Positions 36,592 through 46,147 of a stretch of DNA of 64,000 nucleotides are shown one piece after another (the stretch's first letter is position 1; each line of letters opens with the position of its first letter). Below the pieces are notes generated by a model that saw only the letters and a list, made by a program, of their open reading frames with translations, had not been told where the DNA came from and ran no database searches. Source of the DNA: Sphingoaurantiacus capsulatus (GTDB taxonomy: Bacteria > Pseudomonadota > Alphaproteobacteria > Sphingomonadales > Sphingomonadaceae); assembly GCF_042648405.1 (NCBI RefSeq), contig NZ_JBHRXV010000011.1:434001-498000 (forward strand), read 5' to 3'. Position numbers and translations under genes: made by a program.

Positions 36592-37089
36592 TTAGCGGGC
36601 CGAGGTCGACCACGGGCGCCAGTTGAGCACCCAGCGGTCGGCGCGGCGACGCTCCGCTTCGGTGATCTTCTGCGCGACCTCGGCGGCGGTCTGCCCCCCG
36701 GCCTGCGCCGTCACCCCGTGGCCGCGCACCTGCGCCAGCCGCGCCCACATATAGGCGCCCGGCAGGTCGACCCACGTCCCCTTGCCGTCGGCATAGGCGT
36801 CGGCGAGCGCGAGCTGCGCCGGGGCATAGCCACGGTTGGCGGCACGGTAGAAATAAGCGGCGGCGGTGGCGTCGTCCGCCTTCACGCCGCGCCCTTCCGC
36901 GTACATCGTGCCGAGCATCGTCTCGGCGATCGCCGAACCCTGATCGGCGAGCTTCTGGAAATCGTGGCGCGCCGCCTTGAAGCGCTTCGCCTCATAGGCG
37001 GCCACCGCCCGCTCGAAGAGCCTGGCGTTGTCGGGCGCCGCGGCGGCGGGCGTCGCGAACAGAGTGATGGCGATCAGCAGGATGCGCAT
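36592..37089 (-). CDS. Exported SEL1-repeat protein
   Basis: The 165-residue protein has a signal peptide (residues 1-18, MRILLIAITLFATPAAAA) and two to three SEL1-type repeats, such as AETMLGTMYAEGRGVKADD and PAQLALADAYADGKG. SEL1 repeats mediate protein contacts, often in envelope stress or cell-wall contexts. It starts 23 bases beyond the recG stop on the same strand. The start at 37089 was chosen for the signal peptide; the longer open frame is inside recG. Confidence 0.85.
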   Translation of the reverse strand: MRILLIAITLFATPAAAAPDNARLFERAVAAYEAKRFKAARHDFQKLADQGSAIAETMLGTMYAEGRGVKADDATAAAYFYRAANRGYAPAQLALADAYADGKGTWVDLPGAYMWARLAQVRGHGVTAQAGGQTAAEVAQKITEAERRRADRWVLNWRPWSTSAR

Positions 37090-37112
37090 GGAATGCTGCC
37101 TTTGCCCGCCGC

Positions 37113-39179
37113 TCAGCCCGACCGCAAGAGACCGACCGCCGCATCCCGCTCGAACAGATAGAGCAAGGTACGCGCCGCTTGGCCCCGCGCGCTCGACAGC
37201 CCGCCGTCGCGGTCGACGAGCAGCCGCGCGTCGTCGCGGGCAACCGGCAGCAGCTCGGCCATCTGCACCGGGTCGGCCAGCCGCCATTCGGCCTCGCCCG
37301 ATTGCTTGGTGCCGAGGATTTCGCCGGCGCCGCGCAGGCGTAGATCCTCCTCGGCGATGCGAAAGCCGTCGTTGGTTTCGCGCATCAGCGCCAGCCGCGC
37401 GCGCGCCGTCTCGGAAATCGCCGGGGAGCGCAGCAGCAGGCATACCGAGCGGCCACTGCCGCGCCCGACCCGCCCGCGCAGCTGGTGGAGCTGGGCAAGG
37501 CCGAAGCGCTCGGCCTGCTCGACGATCATCAGGGTGGCGTTGGGCACGTCGACTCCGACCTCGATGACGGTGGTCGCGACCAGCACCGACAGGCGGCCGT
37601 CGGCGAACTCGGCCATCACCGCGTCCTTCTCCGGCCCCTTCATGCGGCCGTGGACGACGCCGATCGCCGCGCCATAATGCTCGCGCAGCGACGCGGCGCG
37701 CTCCTCGGCGGCGGCGAGGTCGCCCTTCTCCGACTCCTCGACCAGCGGACACACCCAATAGGCCTGCCCGCCGTTGGCGATATGGCGGCCGACGCCGGCA
37801 TAGACTTCCATCAGCCGTTCGAGCGCCGTGACGCGCGTCTCGATCGGCTGGCGGCCCGGCGGCATCTCGTCGATCCGCGACACATCCATCTCGCCGTACA
37901 CGGTCAAGGTCAGCGTGCGTGGGATCGGCGTCGCGGTCATCACCAGCACATGCGCCGGCAACTCGGCCTTGGCGGCGAGCATCAGCCGCTGGTGGACGCC
38001 GAAGCGGTGCTGCTCGTCGATCACCACGAAGCCGAGATCGCGGTAGGTCACCGCCTCCTGGAAGATCGCATGGGTGCCGACGAGGATGTCGATATCGCCG
38101 GCGGCCAGCCGCTCCAGCGTCTCGGCGCGGGTGCGGCCCTTCTCGCGCCCGGTGAGGATCGCGACCTTGACCGGCAAGCCGTCAAGCAGCGCGGTGAGGT
38201 TGGCGAGATGCTGGCGGGCAAGGATTTCGGTCGGCGCGAGCATCGCCGCCTGCGCGCCGCTCTCGACCGCCGTCAGCATCGCCAGCAGCGCCACCAAGGT
38301 CTTGCCCGACCCGACATCGCCCTGCAGCAGCCGCAGCATCGGCGACGCCTGCGCCAGATCGCCGTTGATTTCGTTGACCGAGCGGAGCTGTGCCCCGGTC
38401 GGGCGGTAGGGCAGCTTCGCCGTCAGCGCCTCGGCGAGCTTCCCCGTCACCGGCAGCGGTCGCCCCCGCCGGCGGCGGGTATCGGCGCGGACCAGCATCA
38501 GCGCGAGCTGGTTGGCGAACAGTTCGTCATAGGCGAGCCGCTGGCGCGCCGGTCCTTCGGCGTCGAGCGCGTGAACCTTGGTCAGCGCCTCGCGCCACGC
38601 CGGCCAGCCTCGCGTCGACAGCACGCTCGGCTCGATCCACTCGTCGAGCTCGGGCGCGCGCTCCAGCGCCGACTGCACCAGCACGCCCATGCGGCGGTTG
38701 GCGATGCCCTCGGTCAGCCCGTAGACCGGCTCGCGCTCGGGGATGGTGTCGGCGGTGCCGACCGGCACGACATGATCCGGGTGCACCATCTGCAGCGCCT
38801 GGCCGTAGCGTTCGAGCCGCCCCGACACGAGGCGGCGCTCGCCGACCGGCAGCAGTTTCTTCGCGTAGCCGCCGCGGTCGGAGAAATAGACCAGAGTCAC
38901 CGGATTGCCGGCCTCGTCCATGCAGCGCACCCGCGTCGGCGAGCGCGGGCCGCCGGCGTCGTGGCCGACGACGCGCAGCTCGACCGTCACGATGCGGTCG
39001 ACCCACGCCATCGACAGCTCCTCGACGCGGAATCGCTCGATCGCCGATACCGGCAGGTGGAACAGCAGGTCGACTGCCCGGTTGAGACCCAGCCGCGCGA
39101 GCCCGCGGGCGACCGCGGGTCCGACGCCTTTCAGCGCGGAGGCTTCGGCGAACAGGGGGTTGAGGATGCTGGGACGCAT
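37113..39179 (-). CDS. recG: ATP-dependent DNA helicase RecG
   Basis: RecG remodels stalled replication forks and Holliday junctions. The 688-residue protein has an N-terminal wedge/OB domain, Walker A GDVGSGKTLVAL starting at Gly287, the DEQH box VVIDEQHRFGVHQR, and helicase motif VI in QLRGRVGRGSGRSVCLLL, followed by the RecG-type C-terminal motif near GAGEILGTKQSGEAEW. It is divergent from sdhE-mfd, the usual alphaproteobacterial order. Confidence 0.96.
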   Translation of the reverse strand: MRPSILNPLFAEASALKGVGPAVARGLARLGLNRAVDLLFHLPVSAIERFRVEELSMAWVDRIVTVELRVVGHDAGGPRSPTRVRCMDEAGNPVTLVYFSDRGGYAKKLLPVGERRLVSGRLERYGQALQMVHPDHVVPVGTADTIPEREPVYGLTEGIANRRMGVLVQSALERAPELDEWIEPSVLSTRGWPAWREALTKVHALDAEGPARQRLAYDELFANQLALMLVRADTRRRRGRPLPVTGKLAEALTAKLPYRPTGAQLRSVNEINGDLAQASPMLRLLQGDVGSGKTLVALLAMLTAVESGAQAAMLAPTEILARQHLANLTALLDGLPVKVAILTGREKGRTRAETLERLAAGDIDILVGTHAIFQEAVTYRDLGFVVIDEQHRFGVHQRLMLAAKAELPAHVLVMTATPIPRTLTLTVYGEMDVSRIDEMPPGRQPIETRVTALERLMEVYAGVGRHIANGGQAYWVCPLVEESEKGDLAAAEERAASLREHYGAAIGVVHGRMKGPEKDAVMAEFADGRLSVLVATTVIEVGVDVPNATLMIVEQAERFGLAQLHQLRGRVGRGSGRSVCLLLRSPAISETARARLALMRETNDGFRIAEEDLRLRGAGEILGTKQSGEAEWRLADPVQMAELLPVARDDARLLVDRDGGLSSARGQAARTLLYLFERDAAVGLLRSG

Positions 39180-39261
39180 GGGGTATCCGACCGCGACGTT
39201 AAACGATGGCGCGGGCCGGTTCTACCGGTGTCGCGCCGTTGCCGATTCCGCGAAAGCCCAC

Positions 39262-39534
39262 ATGACCGACGATCTCGACTTCCGCCGCCGGCGCATCGCC
39301 TTCCGCGCCTGGCACCGCGGCACCAAGGAAGCCGATCTGATGATCGGCGGCTTCGCCGACCGCTATGCCGCCGGCTGGAATAGCGAAGAGCTCGACTGGT
39401 TCGAGGATCTGCTTGCCGAGCAGGACGTCGATATCATGGCCTGGGCGCTCGGCCGGCAGGCGCCGCCGGCGCGCTATCACGGGCCGCTGCTCGACGCGCT
39501 GATGAAGCTCGATTTCATCGGCAAGGCCCGATGA
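39262..39534 (+). CDS. sdhE: Succinate dehydrogenase assembly factor SdhE
   Basis: SdhE promotes covalent attachment of FAD to SdhA. This 90-residue protein has the family motifs RRRRIAFRAWHRGTKEADLMIGGF, matching the RGxxE region in which the FAD-insertion function resides, and LDWFEDLLAEQDVDIMAWALG. The ATG at 39262 gives the family-typical start; an open frame upstream lies in recG. It is followed after 10 bases by mfd. Confidence 0.93.
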   Translation: MTDDLDFRRRRIAFRAWHRGTKEADLMIGGFADRYAAGWNSEELDWFEDLLAEQDVDIMAWALGRQAPPARYHGPLLDALMKLDFIGKAR

Positions 39535-39544
39535 GGATTAGGAC

Positions 39545-42500
39545 GTGATCGATTTCAAGCGGCTCGTTCAGGCGAAGGAATCGCTGACGCTCGCCGGCGT
39601 GCCGGCGGGGTTTCAGCCGTGGCTGCTCGCCGACCTCGCGCGCGCCGCCAAGGGCCGCGCCGTCTATGTGGCGCCGGATGAAGCCGCGGCGCGCAGCGTG
39701 CTCGACGCCGCCACCTATTTCGCGCCCGAACTGACGACGATCTTCATTCCCGCCTGGGACACCCTGCCCTACGACCGCGCCTCGCCGAGTCTGCGCGTTA
39801 CCTCCGACCGCCTCGCCGGCATCGCCGCGCTGGCGGCGAAGCAGCAGGGCGCCGAGCTGGTGGTGACCACGGTCAACGCGCTGACGCAACGCACGCTGGC
39901 GCCGGGCCGCATCGCCGCGCTGACCGCGCGCATCGCGCCCGGCGAGCGCATCGACCGCGACCGGCTGGCGGCAAAGCTGCAGTCGAACGGCTATGTCCGC
40001 ACCGACACGGTGGCGGAGGCCGGCGAGTTCGCGATCCGCGGCGGCCTGCTCGATCTGTTTCCGGCGGGCGAGGAGCTGGCGCTGCGTCTCGACTTCTTCG
40101 GCGACGAGATCGAGACGGTGCGCCGCTTCGACCCCGGCAGCCAGCGCACCGTCGAGACCAGCCCCGGCTTCACCCTGATGCCGGTCTCGGAAATCCTGCT
40201 CACCGACGAAACGGTGCGCACCTTCCGCAAGGGCTATGTCGAGGCGTTCGGGGCGACGGCGACCGGCGATCCGCTGTATCAGGCGATCAGCGACGGGCGG
40301 CGACTGGCAGGCATGGAGAATTGGCTGCCGCTGTTCGAGCCCGGCCTCGCCACCCTGTTCGACTATTTCGGCGACGACGACGTCATCGTCCGCGATGCCG
40401 GCGCCGAGAAGGCCGCCGAGCAGCGCTTCGAGGCGATCGCCGACTATTACGACAACCGCACCGCCGCGCTCGCCACTTCGAAGGGCAGCTACCGGCCGCT
40501 CGCGCCGAACGCGCTCTACCTGCCGCCAGAGGAATGGCGCGAGCGGCTCGCGGCGCACCGCGTCCACCTCACCTCACCGTTCCATGTGCCCGAGGACACG
40601 GCGCGCGCCGTCGACCTCGGCGCCGAGCCGGCGCGCGATTTCGCCCCCGAGCGCGCGGCGAACGAGAATGTCTATGAGGCGGTGCAGCGCCACGTCGATG
40701 CGCTGCGCAAGGCGAAGACGCGCGTCGTGCTCGCCAGCTACACGGCTGGTGCGCGCGAGCGGCTGGGCGGCCTGCTCACCGATCATGGGCTGAAGAAGTT
40801 CGCGCTCGCCGATAGCTGGCAGGAGGCGTTGGGCGCCGCCGCCGATGGGCGCGTGGCGATGGCGGTGGTGCCGCTGGAGCATGGCTTCACGGTCGACGGC
40901 CTCGCCGTGCTGACCGAGCAGGACATGCTCGGCGACCGGCTGATCCGCCGGAAGCGGGTGAAGAAGGCCGACGCCTTCCTCGCCGAGCTGGCGATGCTGA
41001 CGCCCGGCGACCTCGTCGTCCATCAGGACCACGGCATCGGCCGCTACGAGGGGCTGACCACCATCCCGGTCGGCAACGCGCCGCACGACTGCGTGATGCT
41101 GACCTACGACGGCGGCGACAAGCTGTACGTCCCCGTCGAGAATATCGACGCGCTGTCGCGCTACGGCGCCGAGAACGAAGGCGTGTCGCTCGACAAGCTC
41201 GGCGGCGTGCAGTGGCAGGCCCGCAAGGCGCGGATGAAGGAGCGCATCCGCGAGATCGCGGGCGAAATCCTGAAGACCGCTGCCGCCCGCGCCACCCGCC
41301 CCGCCCCCGCCGCCGAGGTCGATCCGTCGGCCTATGCGCAGTTCGTCGACCGCTTCCCCTATGCCGAAACCGACGACCAACAGAAATCGATCGACGACGT
41401 CATCGGCGACTTGTCGTCGGGGCATCCGATGGATCGGCTGGTTGTCGGCGACGTCGGCTTCGGCAAGACCGAGGTGGCGTTGCGCGCTGCCTTTGTCGCG
41501 GCGATGTCGGGGATGCAGGTGGCGATCGTCTGCCCCACCACCTTGCTTGCGCGCCAGCATTACCAGAATTTCCGCGAGCGCTTCGCCGGCTTCCCGGTCG
41601 AGGTGCGCCAGCTGTCGCGGCTCGTCGCCTCGGGCGAGGCCAAGAAGGTGCGCGAGGGGCTGACCGACGGCTCGGTCGATATCGTCGTCGGCACCCACGC
41701 CATCCTCGCCAAGGGCATCGAATTCAAGCAGCTCGGCCTCGTCGTCGTCGACGAGGAGCAGCGGTTCGGCGTCGTCCACAAGGAGCGGCTGAAGGCGCTT
41801 AGGAACGATGTCCATGTGCTGACGCTCACTGCGACGCCGATTCCGCGCACCCTGCAGATGGCGATGTCGGGGCTGCGTGAGCTGTCGGTGATCACTACGC
41901 CGCCGGTCGACCGCCTCGCGGTGCGCACCTACGTCATGCCGTGGGATGAAGTGGTGGCGCGCGAGGCGCTGCTGCGCGAGCACTACCGCGGCGGCCAGAG
42001 TTTCTTCGTGACGCCGCGCATCGCCGACCTGCCCGATATCGAGAAATTCCTGCGCGAGAGCGTGCCCGAGGTGCGCTATGTCATCGCGCACGGCCAGATG
42101 TCGCCGACCGAGGTCGAGGAGCGCATGAGCGCCTTCTACGACAAGCAATATGAGGTGCTGGTCTCGACGACGATCATCGAATCGGGGCTCGACATCCCGA
42201 GCGCCAACACGCTGATCGTGCACCGCGCCGACATGTTCGGCCTCGCGCAGCTCTACCAGATCAGGGGCCGCGTCGGCCGGTCGAAGATCCGCGCCTACGC
42301 CTATCTGACCACGCCGGCCGACATGTCGATCACCGAGACGGCGGAGAAGCGGCTGCAGGTGCTATCGAGCCTCGACTCGCTGGGCGCCGGCTTCCAGCTG
42401 GCCAGCCACGACCTCGACATCCGCGGCGCCGGCAATCTGCTCGGCGACGAGCAGTCGGGGCATATCCGCGAGATCGGCTTCGAACTCTACCAGCAGATGC

Positions 42501-43096
42501 TGGAGGACGCGATCGTCGCCGCCCGCGCCGAAAGTCAGGGTCTGAAGCCGCCCGAGGATGCGTTCAGCCCGACGATCACCGTCGACGCGCCGATCCTCAT
42601 CCCCGAGGATTATGTCCCCGACCTCAACCTGCGCATGGCGCTCTACCGCCGGATGAGCGAGCTCGAGGACCGCCGCGCCATCGATGGCTTCGCCGCCGAG
42701 TTGATCGATCGGTTCGGCAAGCTGCCGGCCGAGGTGAAGAACCTCATCATGGTGCTTGAAACCAAACAGAATTGCCGCGTGGCGTGCATCTCGAAGATCG
42801 AGGCCGGGCCGCGCGGTGCCATTGTCAGCTTCCAGGGCGGCTTCCCCAATCCCAAGGGCCTGTTCGACTATATCGACCGGCTGAAGGGCACCGCGAAACT
42901 GCGCCCCGACCAGAAGATGGTGGTGTCGCGCGACTGGGGCGGCCCCGACGCGCGGCTGAACGGCGTGCTGCAGCTGTCGCGCGGCCTCGCCAAGGTGGCG
43001 AAAGGCGAGGAGGTGAAGCCGAAGGCGGCGCCCCCGGCTCCGCCGCCCGCACCCAAGAAGCCGGTGATCGGCAGTTTCCAGAGCAAGCGGCGGTAA
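39545..43096 (+). CDS. mfd: Transcription-repair coupling factor Mfd
   Basis: Mfd displaces stalled RNA polymerase at DNA lesions and recruits UvrA. The 1183-residue protein has the UvrB-homology N-terminal region, an RNA-polymerase-interacting domain (about residues 485-560; GDLVVHQDHGIGRYEGL), then the RecG-like motor with Walker A GDVGFGKTEVAL from Gly635, DEEQRFGVVHKER, and motif VI QIRGRVGRSKIRAYAYL, and a C-terminal D7 domain with a basic Pro/Lys tail. It lies behind sdhE, and the next gene starts after one base. Confidence 0.96.
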   Translation: MIDFKRLVQAKESLTLAGVPAGFQPWLLADLARAAKGRAVYVAPDEAAARSVLDAATYFAPELTTIFIPAWDTLPYDRASPSLRVTSDRLAGIAALAAKQQGAELVVTTVNALTQRTLAPGRIAALTARIAPGERIDRDRLAAKLQSNGYVRTDTVAEAGEFAIRGGLLDLFPAGEELALRLDFFGDEIETVRRFDPGSQRTVETSPGFTLMPVSEILLTDETVRTFRKGYVEAFGATATGDPLYQAISDGRRLAGMENWLPLFEPGLATLFDYFGDDDVIVRDAGAEKAAEQRFEAIADYYDNRTAALATSKGSYRPLAPNALYLPPEEWRERLAAHRVHLTSPFHVPEDTARAVDLGAEPARDFAPERAANENVYEAVQRHVDALRKAKTRVVLASYTAGARERLGGLLTDHGLKKFALADSWQEALGAAADGRVAMAVVPLEHGFTVDGLAVLTEQDMLGDRLIRRKRVKKADAFLAELAMLTPGDLVVHQDHGIGRYEGLTTIPVGNAPHDCVMLTYDGGDKLYVPVENIDALSRYGAENEGVSLDKLGGVQWQARKARMKERIREIAGEILKTAAARATRPAPAAEVDPSAYAQFVDRFPYAETDDQQKSIDDVIGDLSSGHPMDRLVVGDVGFGKTEVALRAAFVAAMSGMQVAIVCPTTLLARQHYQNFRERFAGFPVEVRQLSRLVASGEAKKVREGLTDGSVDIVVGTHAILAKGIEFKQLGLVVVDEEQRFGVVHKERLKALRNDVHVLTLTATPIPRTLQMAMSGLRELSVITTPPVDRLAVRTYVMPWDEVVAREALLREHYRGGQSFFVTPRIADLPDIEKFLRESVPEVRYVIAHGQMSPTEVEERMSAFYDKQYEVLVSTTIIESGLDIPSANTLIVHRADMFGLAQLYQIRGRVGRSKIRAYAYLTTPADMSITETAEKRLQVLSSLDSLGAGFQLASHDLDIRGAGNLLGDEQSGHIREIGFELYQQMLEDAIVAARAESQGLKPPEDAFSPTITVDAPILIPEDYVPDLNLRMALYRRMSELEDRRAIDGFAAELIDRFGKLPAEVKNLIMVLETKQNCRVACISKIEAGPRGAIVSFQGGFPNPKGLFDYIDRLKGTAKLRPDQKMVVSRDWGGPDARLNGVLQLSRGLAKVAKGEEVKPKAAPPAPPPAPKKPVIGSFQSKRR

Positions 43097-43097
43097 G

Positions 43098-43985
43098 ATG
43101 AAACGGATCGGAGCAGCCCTCGCGTTGACGATGCTGGCGGCGGCGGCCCCGGCGGACGACCCCCTCCTTCGCCCAATCGCGCCCGACTTTGCCAAGCAGT
43201 GGCTGACGCCGCAGCCGCCAGTGAAAGTCTTCGGCAACACCTATCTCGTCGGCTTCGGCGGCATGAACGTCGCGCTGATCAAAACGAAGACCGGCCTTAT
43301 ACTTATCGATGGCGCGCTGCCGCAGGCGGTGCCGGCGATCGAGGACAACATCGTCAAGCTCGGTTTCCGCCTGAAAGACGTCGAGCTGATCCTTAGCACC
43401 GAGCCGCATTACGACCATGCCGGCGGCCTCGCCGCGCTGACGCGCGATACCGGCGGGCTGGTGGTGGCGAGCAAGCCGGCCGGCGCGGTGCTGAAGCGCG
43501 GGCGCAACGGCCCCGATGATCCGCAGATGGCGGATTTGCTGCCCTTCCCGCCGGTCGAACGGCTGCGGATGGTGCGCGACGGCGAGAAGGTGCGGCTTGG
43601 TGATGTCATCGTCACCGCTGTCGCCACGCCCGGCCATACCGCAGGCAGCATGAGTTGGACGTGGAAGAGCTGCGAGGGCGAGCGCTGCGTCGACATGGTG
43701 TTCGGCGCCAGCCTCAACCCGGTGTCGGCAGAAGGCTACCGCTTCTCCGACCCGGCCAACGCCGCTGTGGTCACCGCCTTCCGCTACAGCTTCGCCCGGC
43801 TGCGCGAACTGCCGTGTGACATGCTGATCAGCGCCCATCCGGTCCATTCGGGCGGCGTCGAGAAGATGGCGCGGCTGATCGAAGGCGCCTCCCCCAACCC
43901 CTTCCTCGATCCCGGCGCCTGCAGCGCCTATGCCGACAAATATGCGCGGCTGCTCGACGAGCGATTGGCGCGGGAGGCGCGTTGA
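43098..43985 (+). CDS. Subclass B3 metallo-beta-lactamase-like protein with Glu at ligand position 116
   Basis: The 295-residue exported protein (signal peptide about residues 1-19) has the B3-type layout: NTYLVGFGGMNVALIKTKTGLILIDGAL, the metal motif EPHYDHAGG, TPGHTAGSMSWTW (His180) and AHPVH (His247). The first ligand of the usual HxHxDH motif is Glu102 instead of His; His104, Asp106 and His107 are kept. B3 enzymes with Glu or Gln there are known (B3-E and B3-Q types, the former reported from sphingomonads), so it may hydrolyse beta-lactams. A lactonase or other hydrolase role is also possible. Its ATG lies one base after the mfd stop, so translation is coupled. Confidence 0.85.
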   Translation: MKRIGAALALTMLAAAAPADDPLLRPIAPDFAKQWLTPQPPVKVFGNTYLVGFGGMNVALIKTKTGLILIDGALPQAVPAIEDNIVKLGFRLKDVELILSTEPHYDHAGGLAALTRDTGGLVVASKPAGAVLKRGRNGPDDPQMADLLPFPPVERLRMVRDGEKVRLGDVIVTAVATPGHTAGSMSWTWKSCEGERCVDMVFGASLNPVSAEGYRFSDPANAAVVTAFRYSFARLRELPCDMLISAHPVHSGGVEKMARLIEGASPNPFLDPGACSAYADKYARLLDERLAREAR

Positions 43986-44035
43986 CCGGCGGCTGAGAAT
44001 CGCGCCATCCTCGCCGCATTCGAACGGGGGAGCTG

Positions 44036-46144
44036 ATGATGACGCGGTGGATGATGCTGGCCGGCGTGGCGCTGGTGATGTCGGGTGGCGCGCTGGCGCA
44101 GACGGCGCCGAAGCCCGCCAAGCGGCCCTTCCAGGTCACCTCGCCCAACGGCGCGCGCGCCGACGATTATTACTGGCTGCGCGACGACACCCGCAAGAAC
44201 CCCGACATGCTCGCCTATCTGAAGGCGGAGAACGATTATGCCGATGCGCAGCTGAAGGCGCTGAAGCCGCTGCAGGACAAGCTCTACGAAGAGACCGTCG
44301 CGCACATCAAGCAGGACGACAGCTCGGTCCCCTACCAGAAGAACGGCTATTGGTACGGCACCCGATTCGAGACCGGCGCCGACTATTCGATCATCGAGCG
44401 GCGCAAGGGCAGCCGCGACGCGCCGGCCGAGACGATGTTCGACCAGCCGGCGATGGCGAAGGACAAGGCGTTCTTCGCGATCGGCGACTGGGCGGTCAGC
44501 CCCGACAACCGGCTCGTCGCCTGGGCCGAGGATATCGTCGGCCGCCGGCAATATGTGCTGAAGGTGAAGGACCTCACCACCGGCAAGGTGTTCGCCGATA
44601 CGGTCGACAACATCGAGCCGAACGTCGTCTGGTCGGGCGACGGCAAGAGCGTGCTCTACGTCGCCAAGGACGCCACCACCCTGCGCGGCTATCAGGTGAA
44701 GGCGCATGCGCTGGGCACCGCGGTGGCGAGCGACAGGCTGATCTACGAGGAGAAGGACGACACCTTCTCGATGGGCATCGGCCGCACCGCCGACGACCGC
44801 TTCGTCTGCATCATTTCGCAGAGCACGGTCAGCGACGAGCAGCGTTGCGCCCCAACCGCGGCGCCGACCAGCTTCACCGTGCTCGCGCCGCGCGCCCGCG
44901 AGTTCCGCTACAGCGCCGACCACCTCGGCAACCGCTGGATCATCCGCACCAACCGCGACGCGAAGAACTACAAGCTGGTGACGCTCGCCGACGCCGACGC
45001 AGCGAACGGCGTCGCCGCGTGGCGCGACCTGACGCCGGCGAGCGACAAGGTCTTCATCGAGAATTTCGAGCCGTTCGAGGGCTTCATCGCCATCGACGAG
45101 CGCGAGGGCGGCAACCGCAAGGTGCGGCTACTCGGCGACGACGGCAAGTCGACGGCGGTGACTGCCGACGAGCCCGCCTATCGGATGATGCTCGACGTCA
45201 ACGAGGAGCCGGCCACGCCATGGGTGCGCTACACCTACGCCTCGCTGGTAACGCCGACGACGACCTATGAGGTCAACGCGAAGACCGGCGAGCGCCGCGT
45301 GCTGAAGGTCGCGCCCGTCCCCGGCTACGACCCCGCCAACTACGTCACCGAGCGCGTCTGGGCGACCGCGCGCGACGGGGTGAAGGTGCCGGTGTCGGTG
45401 GTGTACCGGAAGGGCACCAAGCTCGACGGCACCGCGCCGCTGTTTCAATACGCCTATGGCAGCTACGGCTATTCGACCGACCCCGCCGTCGACGCCGGCC
45501 GCATCGGTCTGCTCGACCGCGGCGTGGTCTACGCGATCGCGCATATCCGCGGCGGGCAGGAAATGGGCCGTGGCTGGTACGACGACGGCCATCTCCTGAA
45601 GAAGAAGAACAGCTTCACCGACTTCATCGACGTCACCCGTCACCTCGTCGCGACCAGATATGCCGCGAAAGACCGGGTCGCGGCGATGGGCGGCAGCGCC
45701 GGCGGGCTGCTGATGGGCGCCGTCGCCAACATGGCGCCCGAGGACTATAAGCTGATCGTCGCGCAGGTGCCGTTCGTCGACGTGGTGACGACGATGCTTG
45801 ACGCCTCGATCCCGCTCACCACCTTCGAATATGACGAATGGGGCAACCCGGCGCAGAAAGCCTATTACGACTATATGCTGAGCTATTCGCCCTACGATAA
45901 TGTCGCGGCGAAACCCTATCCGGCGCTCTATGTCGGCACCGGCCTCTGGGACAGCCAGGTGCAATATTATGAGCCGGCGAAATGGGTAGCGCGGCTGCGC
46001 GAGATGAAGACCGACAGCAATCCGCTGCTGTTCCGCGTCAACATGGAGGCCGGCCACGGCGGCAAGTCGGGCCGCTTCGAGCGTTATCGCCAGAATGCGG
46101 AGTGGCAGGCGTTCATGCTGAGTCAGCTCGGCGTCGAGAAGTAG
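44036..46144 (+). CDS. S9A peptidase, oligopeptidase-B-like, exported
   Basis: The 702-residue serine peptidase has a signal peptide (about residues 1-21), the N-terminal motif DDYYWLRDDTRKNPDMLAYL, a propeller (about residues 60-400) and a catalytic domain with Ser554 in GGSAGGLLM, Asp639 in GTGLWDSQV and His674 in AGHGGKSG. S9A oligopeptidases cut short peptides, oligopeptidase B after basic residues; the specificity here is not certain. It is the third S9 enzyme in the window and not close to the two at the left end. Confidence 0.92.
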   Translation: MMTRWMMLAGVALVMSGGALAQTAPKPAKRPFQVTSPNGARADDYYWLRDDTRKNPDMLAYLKAENDYADAQLKALKPLQDKLYEETVAHIKQDDSSVPYQKNGYWYGTRFETGADYSIIERRKGSRDAPAETMFDQPAMAKDKAFFAIGDWAVSPDNRLVAWAEDIVGRRQYVLKVKDLTTGKVFADTVDNIEPNVVWSGDGKSVLYVAKDATTLRGYQVKAHALGTAVASDRLIYEEKDDTFSMGIGRTADDRFVCIISQSTVSDEQRCAPTAAPTSFTVLAPRAREFRYSADHLGNRWIIRTNRDAKNYKLVTLADADAANGVAAWRDLTPASDKVFIENFEPFEGFIAIDEREGGNRKVRLLGDDGKSTAVTADEPAYRMMLDVNEEPATPWVRYTYASLVTPTTTYEVNAKTGERRVLKVAPVPGYDPANYVTERVWATARDGVKVPVSVVYRKGTKLDGTAPLFQYAYGSYGYSTDPAVDAGRIGLLDRGVVYAIAHIRGGQEMGRGWYDDGHLLKKKNSFTDFIDVTRHLVATRYAAKDRVAAMGGSAGGLLMGAVANMAPEDYKLIVAQVPFVDVVTTMLDASIPLTTFEYDEWGNPAQKAYYDYMLSYSPYDNVAAKPYPALYVGTGLWDSQVQYYEPAKWVARLREMKTDSNPLLFRVNMEAGHGGKSGRFERYRQNAEWQAFMLSQLGVEK

Positions 46145-46147
46145 TTT

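Noticed and set aside
40574..42223. A 549-codon open frame antisense to mfd
   Set aside because: Mfd motifs are complete on the plus strand; the minus frame is compositional.
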